Assembly (NCBI RefSeq): GCF_000090795.2
Contig: NW_003546275.1
Coordinates: 114,787-178,786 of the forward strand
Direction: 5' to 3'
DNA from: Amphimedon queenslandica
Lineage: Eukaryota; Porifera; Demospongiae; Haplosclerida; Niphatidae
Length of the DNA: 64,000 nucleotides
The position numbers and the translations under genes are program-made. Below the pieces are notes generated by a model. The model saw nothing but the letters and a program-made list of their open reading frames with translations, ran no database searches and had not been told where the DNA came from. Positions within the stretch are counted from its first letter, which is position 1, and the number at the start of each line of letters is the position of its first letter. Of the stretch, positions 53,221 through 64,000 are shown piece after piece.

Positions 53221-54714
53221 TCACACAATACGTGTGTATATTATTAATAATATCAATGATATCGCATCACTGATTCCCCTCACCTGAAAGGAGCACATTA
53301 GCTCTTCATCAATGGTCATCATTCCACCAGCGTTATCATAATCCCCGCAATAATTAGGAGCAGAGAATAACGTCACAAGCTGCCGACGAGCAAAAAATTC
53401 GTAACCATCCTCAACCACCTTAAAAAATAAAAATATATATAATAAATAAAGAATCATGTACACTTTACTTGATGTGCTCTGCATATCAGATCGAGATCAT
53501 GGCGATTGAGAAACTTTGTGACAATGTCGGCCCCGAATGTAAAGGAGACGCCTCTGTCGTTCTCTCCCCATCCCTGAATGTCTTTGTCAGGGTCAGACCA
53601 CAAGAGATCGCACAATAATCCTAATAAGGACGAGAGAGAGAGAGAGTGAGAGGAACCCAGCAATCCACTGACCTGTGTCGGGTACGTCGGTTGGACGAGC
53701 TATCGATCTTATTTGCTCAAAATCTTGAAGATCAGGAGAAAGACCTAAAACAACAACAACAACAATAATAATAATAATGATGATGATAATAATAATCATA
53801 AAACAATCAATGGTGCTACAAATTAATGATTATGGTAATAGAGGAACAAATTAGAGACTATCAAATTAGCAGAGCAACAAGCAGCATAGCATTGTAATTC
53901 ATAATTGACAAACAGACAGTAATCGGATAGGAGAGGATTCCTCTGAAATTGACATACCTCCATGACAACAGAATATCTTATCATCAATGACAGCTGCAAT
54001 AGGTAGACAGTTGAAGCAATCTGTAAAAGTCTTCCATATCTTGATGTTATAACGTCTTCTGCCTAAAGAGAGAGAGAGAGAGAGAAGGTTGAAATGGTCA
54101 TTAAGAGGCTAACTCAAGAAATAGTGCCCCATTATAACTTACATTCATCATAAAATCCATATATTCTATTGATGCTGGCACACTCGTGATTACCGCGTAG
54201 CAGAAAGAAATTCTCTGGATACTTTATCTTATATGCCAATAACAAACAAATGGTTTCTAGGGACTGCTTCCCTCTATCAACGTAGTCGCCGAGGAACAGG
54301 TAGTTGGTATGAGGAGGGAAACTCCCGTACTCGAATAAACGAAGGAGATCAGTGTACTGGCCATGGATGTCACCTGGCGAAAATAGGAAAAGAGAAAAGC
54401 AAATCGATTGAAAAATATCGCAAGATTTTCTCCGGTATTAAGATTAGAAGGATCTTACCACAAACTTTCAGTGGAGCTTCCAACTCGAGTAATATCGGCT
54501 GCTCTAAGAATATATCACGTGACTTGAGACACAGAGCCTTTACTTCTGTCTCTGCTAGGTGTACCGTTTTCATGGTACGACTACCTCGAGCTGTACAGGC
54601 ACAACAACACAAAAAGCCAATAAAATTAAAACAGAGTATAGTCGCTTCATTGGCCTCACCTTCTAAGAGTCTTGATATTATACTGTCTATATCTATGTCT
54701 AAATCTTCAGCCAT
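53221..54714 (-). CDS. PPP1C: Protein phosphatase 1 catalytic subunit
   Basis: Ser/Thr phosphatase. Seven or so exons on the minus strand. Starts [19 protein letters not shown] at 54714. All PPP signatures are present: [80 protein letters not shown] and [21 protein letters not shown]. Very close to animal PP1 alpha/beta/gamma through LMCSFQ. After that point I find no exon coding for the usual ILKP tail and TPPR site. The open frame instead reads on for 20 unrelated residues to a stop at 53221-53223; an alternative short intron would end the protein almost at once. The isoform cannot be chosen. Divergent with the SLC46 gene (228 bp). Confidence 0.93.
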
Positions 54715-54942
54715 TCCTGCCTCCGTCAAAGAGGAAGAGAGAGAAAGAGAGAGAGAGAGAGGTATGAGAGGTGAGAGCAGGGCAAAGGAACAAAATACAA
54801 ACAGTGGAAACACGCCCACAACCTGAGGGAGGTATCGACACGCCTACCAAGTTATGTTATTGAGGAAGGTGTGGCTAATAGTTTGCATTTTTGATTTTTA
54901 GCAGCAAGGGAGCACGAGTTTAGTTTCAAGCAAGGTTTCAAC
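54715..54942. other. Divergent intergenic region PP1 / SLC46
   Basis: 228 bp between divergent start codons, containing a GAGA tract (54731-54770, probably PP1 leader) and no motif I can name with confidence. Confidence 0.5.
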
Positions 54943-57059
54943 ATGGTTTCAATGGCTCTATTCATCGAAAGGGTTCAGAAGAGACGCCAGTACTGTACAG
55001 TGGAGCCTGCACTTTTTCTATTCATGTTTGCGTCTTTCCTCTCCTATCCAATCTACCAAGAGCTCCTTCACCACACGTTCTGCAAACAGGACCCCAACTG
55101 CCCTCTTCCTTACAATAACACCACATCCTCTTGCAACGTTGAGACTTATCCTTCTACTGTTCGTGATAGAACCTCACACTGGATACTCTACACTAACTTA
55201 TCAATGGGACTCACGTCACTCCTCCTCTCTCTCCTGTATGGGTCTCTTTCAGACGCTCTTAAAGAACGTAGGGTTTTTCTGGCGCTGCCATCAGTAGGCG
55301 GAGCAATTAATTCACTCATCGTCATTATCGTTCAATGTGTCAGTCCTGATTATATGTGGGCGTATCTCATAGGGGCGGGGCTCTGTGGGCTAGCCGGCGG
55401 TTTTTCTGTTTTTAATCTGTCGGCTTACTCGTATGTCTCTGATATCAGTCCCCATAATGACCGTACATGGAAGATCGGGTGGTTGGAGGCTACAATGTAC
55501 ATCAGTTCGTTTTTAAGTCAGTTACTAGGTGGGATATGGATTCAGTTTCAAGGGTACACCGTTCCTTACTTTGGGATTCTAGCATGTCATGTGACAGTCG
55601 TATTTTACGTGATTTTATTTCTGCCTCCAGCTCAGAGAGAAAAGCAACCGAGTAAAGCTGTTCAAGAAACTGTTACAGAAACGAAACCTTTATTAAATAA
55701 TGCTCATGACCCTCCAAGTGATAGCAGTTTACAGAAGAGGAAATCTTGGCTAATACTTAATGTATTTAGTAGAATCTATCACTTCTTTCAGCTCCTTCGT
55801 TCTTCCTGGAGGCATGTATGCCTAACTTTGATATTCTTTATCCTTGAGATCAATTTCCTTGGCATAACTGACACTGTTATTCTATATTCATTGTCCAGGC
55901 TATGCTGGGACTCTAAAACAATTGGATACTTTCTAGCGGAGAAGAGCGGCTTTAATGCAATAGCTGCTTTGCTCATTTTGCCAGTACTTGTTAAAATGAG
56001 AGTCAGCGATCCAATGATCGCTATGATTGGTTTGCTGTTTGGATCTGCTGCACTAATTGTGATGGGTTTCGCCACTCACTCCTGGATTATGTTTATTGGT
56101 AAGTAGCATATAATTAGTCATACTCTTAGATAATATACATTGGACTATATGTGACCATAATTGACAAAAGGGCCCTTATGGCGGATTTTAAAATTGATCG
56201 TTATAATGGAAAATATCAACCTGTGAGTGCTTTGTTAAACAATCATTGTTTCTAAAAGTTTCATGGTAACTTTTTGCATCCTGTGGAGTAATTTTATGAT
56301 GAATATGGCTCAGGAAGTTGGATTTCATAGGCTAGAAAGACAAATTTCACTACCCGCCATAAGGTACCTTTTGTCAATTATGGTCACATATTGTACTATA
56401 GATGGTATTGATTATCTTTTTCATTAGTTCCTGTCATTGGAGCTATGAGAGGTTGTGTAGTACCTGTAGTGAGATCAATGCTGTCTAAGATAACACCAAG
56501 TGATCAGCAAGGTATAACTTTAAAAGAATCATCCATAACTGCTGTCATTTTAATGCAGCAAAGTATAGCTTAAAAGAATCATCCATAACTGCTGTCATTT
56601 TAATGCAGCAAAGTATAGCTTAAAAGAATTATCCACAACTGCTGTCATAGTAATACACATGTAGCTCCAGATTTTTCTTCCAATGTGTTATAGTAATGCT
56701 ATTCTCTTAAGCTTGGTTTGCATAGTAAAGAGTAGCCACAATCCTCGATGCAGTCAACACTGTTGCAGTGCTCTATTCCTTACTGTAGGTGTAATGTTTT
56801 CTGGTTTGAGTGTAATAGAAGCATCATGCATCATAGTCTCATCATCTCTTTATAACTCGCTCTTCCCTCTTACTTACTCTATCTATCCTGGACTCTGCTT
56901 CTTTATGATTGGCGTTTGTTCGATACTCGTTATTCCTCTTATGCTGTAAGTTTATTATGAATTTTTTATACATCATGCATAATTATATTATCATCTAATA
57001 GCTTTCTCTATTTTGATGCAAGGATACGAATGAAAGACAAAACTTCAAACAAAAGCTAA
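54943..57059 (+). CDS. SLC46-family transporter (proton-coupled folate transporter type)
   Basis: Major-facilitator membrane protein. A long first exon (54943-56101) codes for about ten of the probable twelve membrane segments; three further exons finish the protein (56428-56509, 56789-56945, 57023-57059). The N-terminus VEPALFLFMFASFLSYPIYQELL fits the SLC46 first helix. N-glycosylation sites (NNTTS) lie in the first loop, as in SLC46A1. The motif GSLSDALKERRVFL after the second helix is the family's A-motif equivalent. A cytosolic central loop with a Lys/Glu-rich stretch separates the two halves. Substrate is unknown: SLC46 members move folates or lysosomal small molecules. Ends KDKTSNKS. 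The second intron contains a foldback element; the third starts with a three-copy 50-bp tandem. Stop is 72 bp from the Delta stop, tail to tail. Confidence 0.87.
56150..56388. mobile_element. MITE-like foldback element, TA target duplication
   Basis: 239 bp in an SLC46 intron. Ends are inverted copies of TGTGACCATAATTGACAAAA, followed inside by GG..CCTTATGGCGG on both sides. TA flanks both ends (56148-56149, 56389-56390), as in Tc1/mariner-type insertions. No ORF. Family is inferred from the duplication only. Confidence 0.75.
56510..56670. repeat. 50-bp tandem repeat, three copies, starting at a splice donor
   Basis: TAAAAGAATCATCCATAACT starts at 56521 and 56571, and a slightly changed third copy at 56621. 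Each unit ends in (C)AGCAA(A/G)GTATA, which resembles the exon/intron border at about 56509, so the donor region itself was copied. Confidence 0.85.
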
Positions 57060-57131
57060 AATTAAAATAATATATAGCAAAAACTTATGTATGATAATTA
57101 TATCTACACACGAAACAAATTGTTATTATTT
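57060..57131. other. Very short convergent 3' gap SLC46 / Delta
   Basis: 72 bp between two stop codons on opposite strands, AT-rich, without a canonical AATAAA for either gene. The 3' UTRs probably overlap. Confidence 0.6.
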
Positions 57132-60100
57132 TTATTTATTGTTATCATTGCTACCAGGGAGTGGCTCGTAATTGTTTTCATTGGCTGGTATTGTTGCATA
57201 GATACTTGCATCTTGATAGGGAGTGTTGAGACTGGGACTTGTGCAAATCGGTGATGAAGATATTCTTTCATAATGATTAGCTCCTTGATCATCTGATGTA
57301 CCTATACTATCATAAGCAGGAGTAGTTGGCTCTTGAAAGGGTAATCTGTCATACGGGCTGATTGTATCCGTTCCTTTTAGTGGAGGGAATGATTCTTCAT
57401 CAAAGTCTCCCTTACCAGTGTTATTGGGCCCATCAGTCTCAGTGTATATATTATCATGCTTTAGTTTATCATATACTCCTGTTAGTAGCAGACTTCCAGA
57501 GCGCACTGTAGATCTTAATGAGCTTGTGGTGTCTCCCGACTGGTCCAATAGTTCATAGCCATCTTTTTGTGGGCTCAGTGGTCGTCCTTTCTTTCCCTTT
57601 CCGTACAGTTTCTGTGCTGATGTACCATACTGCGGACTGGCTGAGCGATCAAGTGTTGTTGATTGCAGTAGTTCCGGTGGTATGTATGTTGGATTATCCG
57701 AGAAATGCGATCCCTCAATTGGTATTTCAACTAAACAAGTAACAAATTATGCACATATATAATTGTGAATGTCTTGTACAAACTCACATTTCTTCATTTG
57801 AGTCTTTTTTCTACACAAATAACAGCAGCAGCCAACGATTATCATAGCAAAGCAGCAAGACAGCAAAGCTCCACCAACAGACACTCCTACTAACATACCC
57901 ACTCCACCATTGCTATTACCAGTGACAGCACCGGAATTAGGATTAGGCGATGGACTGGGGGCACCATAAAAAGTGCAGCTGTCGTATTCTAAAATAAGCG
58001 GCACACTTTACTTAACATGGTGATAATGCAAAGTGTCATACCTGAGCAATGCTCGCAGTAGTAATTATATCCATAAGTGGCAGAGGTGTTATCAACACAG
58101 ATGTAATCTGTTGGGCAGGGATTAGGATCACAGGCAGATACAACTGTACTGCAAACTAGACCAGTCCAACCAATAGGACACGTGCAGGTAAAACCTCTGA
58201 TCTATTTGAACAAATACATTATTTATTTTTGAGTCTACAACTTTCTCACAATGTCATTGCATGTTCCTCCATTTAGACAGGGGTCCGATACACAATCATC
58301 AATATTGTTGTCACACTCGGTTCCGTTGAATCCTTCCTGACAGTTGCAGGTGTAGTATCCAGGATAACTGCTGCAGGTGCCATTATTGAGACATGGTGGA
58401 GGAGAGCAGTAGTCAATCTTTGTATCACAGTAGCGTCCAGTGTAACCAATGTCACATATGCACTGATATTCATTCACTTCATCCATACAGATACTATGTA
58501 CACTACATTGTGCTCTCACACACTCGTCTATATTAACCTGACAGTCTTTCCCAGTAAAGCCTGGGAGACAAGAGCAGCTGTAGTCAGCTAGGGCATCAAT
58601 GCAAGTAGCGTTGTTGTAGCAGGGAGCAGATGAGCACTCATCAATCTCTTTAGTACAATTCACTCCCTAATGTGATGATAATGATGATGATGATAAATAT
58701 AATTATTTACTGTGTAGCCTGGTTGACAGACGCATGTGTATCCGATATCATTCGATGTGACTTGGACACACGTCCCATTGTTACTGCATGGTGTAGAGTG
58801 ACAGTGATGACCTTCACAGTTAGGACCAATAAACCCAGTGACGCAGGAGCACTGGTAGCCATTGACCAGATCCTAGAGGGAGTGATGAAACAAATAGAGG
58901 ACACAGTTAGCGGTGACTCACTCCACATGTTCCATTGTTCAGGCAAGGCGAGGATTGACAGTCATCAATATTCGTTTGGCATTGAGTTCCTGTCCATCCA
59001 GCAACACATTCACAGTAATAGTCATTGATTCTGTCCTAAAGATGTGACACTATTAGTAGCTACAGGCATGACAATAAAGAAGACCTAATTAGCCAATTAT
59101 TAATTATTCCTTATACACTTGTCTAATATTAAATAACTCAATGATGCGAATATACACATAGGACTTATAAGTGACATAGCTGTCATGACTCACAAAGCAT
59201 GTCCCTCCATTTTGACAGGGCCTTGGATCGCACTCATTGACTTCAGTTTCGCATCTACTTCCATTATAGCCGGGAGGACATGAGCAGCGGAACCCATCGG
59301 GAATGATATTGGTACATGTCCCACCTCGCAGACATGGGGCTTCATGTCCACACACGTCATGATCCTCCGTACACAGTGATCCACCATACCCGGTCTCGCA
59401 CAAGCACTCATTTGCTACATTGCAGTAACCGTGTGATGTAGCTATAAGAGAAAAATCTTCAATGCACAAACTGGTATAATGTTAATGTTTTGCATTTTGT
59501 ATCTCTTTAATCATATGGATTCTTATGTTGAATCAATAAGCAATGCCTTATTAGATTTTATAACAACTCACAGCATCCCGATTTCGGTATGCACTCGTTA
59601 CAGTTAGTTCCAGTCCAACCAGTGTTGCAACTATAACAATATACGTTTATGATATAATGAGAACTGTAGATGTAATTTGAAGGCTTACAGGCACTCTCCT
59701 GGAACGTTGCAATAGCCATTTTGGGAACTACAGCCACTTGAGCAAATAGCTACAGAATTATGAATAAATAATTATTATTAAAAAATATTTTAATAGGAGA
59801 TATGGTTTATTGTTCATTTTCTTACGTGTTAAACAGTTTCCAGATGGATTAGTATAACCATTGTTGCATATTTTAGCTCCATCTGATCCACAAGTATAGT
59901 GACCATTAGTATCATCATTTCGCTGCACACAGTAGACATTGCAATCGCTACCATAATAGTTCTGCTGACAAAACAGCCTCACTCTTATCCTAAACTGAGC
60001 TCTGTCGTAGTATCCATTTGCATACAGTTCATTGCTCCACTGTCCATTTGGGCTCAGATCAAGATTAAATGCATTCCTATCAATCAAATCGTCTGCATTG

Positions 60101-60601
60101 TCATCAGCATCTAAGGATTCTACCAGTACTTGAACTGAGCCCTGCAAGGCATGATCGGTCAACAAGAAATGTACAAATTTTACTAGCAATAATGTGTTAA
60201 TTGATAAGTGAACTCACAGGCCATGGCTCATTCCTATTGAATGTAAGGTCATTCCAGATCCTTGCTCCTGGATACAGCTCGCCATAGTTAGGAAAATAAT
60301 AATTGTTAGTCGAGACGTCCCCATAAGTTTGAACCGAGTCCCAGCAGTTGTTTATATTAGAGGCACTCAGGCCCTTGTTTCTAATGCAGAATTTAAAATA
60401 AAGGTCACAATTATTACTGCAAGGCCAATCACAGCAGCCATCGTTCCAGTCCTGGTTGTCCGGGTTGTGGTACTGTACAGCTTTCACCAGGAGAGTGTAC
60501 CTTCCTGTACACAAATGACTCTATTGCAAATTAAAACTATTAAAAAAGTATCTCGTGCTTACCAATAAAGAGAGACAGAGCAAAAGGAGCCAGCCATTCA
60601 T
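57132..60601 (-). CDS. Delta-like Notch ligand (MNNL, DSL, EGF repeats, TM)
   Basis: Membrane-bound Notch ligand. Signal peptide MNGWLLLLCLSLLSHLCTG, then an MNNL-type domain with paired Cys (WNDGCCDWPCSNNCDLYFKFCI) and an RIRVRLFC strand. The DSL domain is CQQNYYGSDCNVYC, TNGHYTCGSDGAKICNNGY. About ten to eleven EGF repeats follow, many split by introns, several with the calcium-binding pattern (for example DECSSAPCYNNATCIDALADYSC, DDCVSDPCLNGGTC). After a Ser/Pro/Asn linker comes a TM helix (GMLVGVSVGGALLSCCFAMIIVGCCCYLC) with a stop-transfer RKK, then a cytosolic tail of about 200 residues with Tyr and Ser/Pro sites ending GSNDNNK. Sponges have several Delta paralogues; I cannot say which this is. 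Start ATG 60601. Confidence 0.92.
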
Positions 60602-60847
60602 TTTCTTCGACAGCTTAGATATGCTATTATTAAAATTAGACAATATTTTTTATTAAAGTTATCCCCGGCGCCAGATCACGTGATCACTTCTCTAACCTGA
60701 CCACGAAACATGGAGGCTTTCCTCGGCTTGTGAGACATAAACTTTGCTTTGGTGGTTTGCGCTTGTTTAGGCATCCCTTCCCTTTAAAAGTATCCTCGAG
60801 CAATATCCTAAGACATACTCTTCTCTCAGTATCCTATACCTTCTCCC
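60602..60847. promoter_or_regulatory. Divergent promoter region Delta / PPP2R5 with CACGTG palindrome
   Basis: 246 bp between divergent starts. It contains GATCACGTGATC, a 12-bp palindrome around CACGTG, at 60675-60686, preceded by a GC-rich CCCCGGCGCC. The site could serve either gene. Confidence 0.5.

Positions 60848-64000
<3,153 letters not shown>

Overview
The window is gene-dense, intron-rich animal DNA. Introns are short and AT-rich with GT..AG borders, intergenic gaps are often under 300 bp, and long TTA, GT and CT microsatellites and ACATGTAC words are common. The gene set (a Notch ligand of the Delta type, Salvador of the Hippo pathway, a radial-spoke protein, a metazoan-type Dicer) points to an early-branching animal. 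A demosponge such as Amphimedon is my inference from this mix; no search was run. I see no operons, prophages, CRISPR arrays, retroelement ORFs or retroviral remains.

Layout, left to right: galactocerebrosidase GALC (-, 3' part outside the window); BRF1, the Pol III initiation factor (-); Dicer (+), head to head with BRF1 across 78 bp; a compact Emi1/FBXO5-type F-box protein (+); tubulin cofactor B (+); the long HEAT-repeat gene MROH1 (+); ataxin-3 (+); an unrecognised His-rich protein with a potential myristoylation site (+); ribosomal protein S4 (+); the splicing factor RBM25 (+); radial spoke head RSPH4/6 (-); Salvador/SAV1 (+); a PP1 catalytic subunit (-); an SLC46-family transporter (+); a Delta-like ligand (-); and the 5' part of a PP2A B56 subunit (+, runs off the right edge).

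The genes are mostly unrelated housekeeping or signalling loci, so function is not shared along the segment. Their promoters do share signals. CACGTG boxes lie just upstream of GALC, the Emi1-like gene, RPS4, RBM25 and in the Delta/B56 gap. X-box-like (RFX) motifs lie directly upstream of the radial-spoke gene. Four divergent pairs (BRF1/Dicer, RSPH/SAV1, PP1/SLC46, Delta/B56) have compact shared promoter regions.

The most unusual non-coding content is a dispersed tandem repeat of about 186 bp. Each unit carries a 20-bp palindrome (CCCTGTACTATAGTACAGGG). It occurs in both orientations in introns of at least four genes and as a 1.2-kb array between SAV1 and PP1. Two MITE-like foldback elements, a tRNA-derived SINE and a possible intronic C/D snoRNA in RPS4 are also present.
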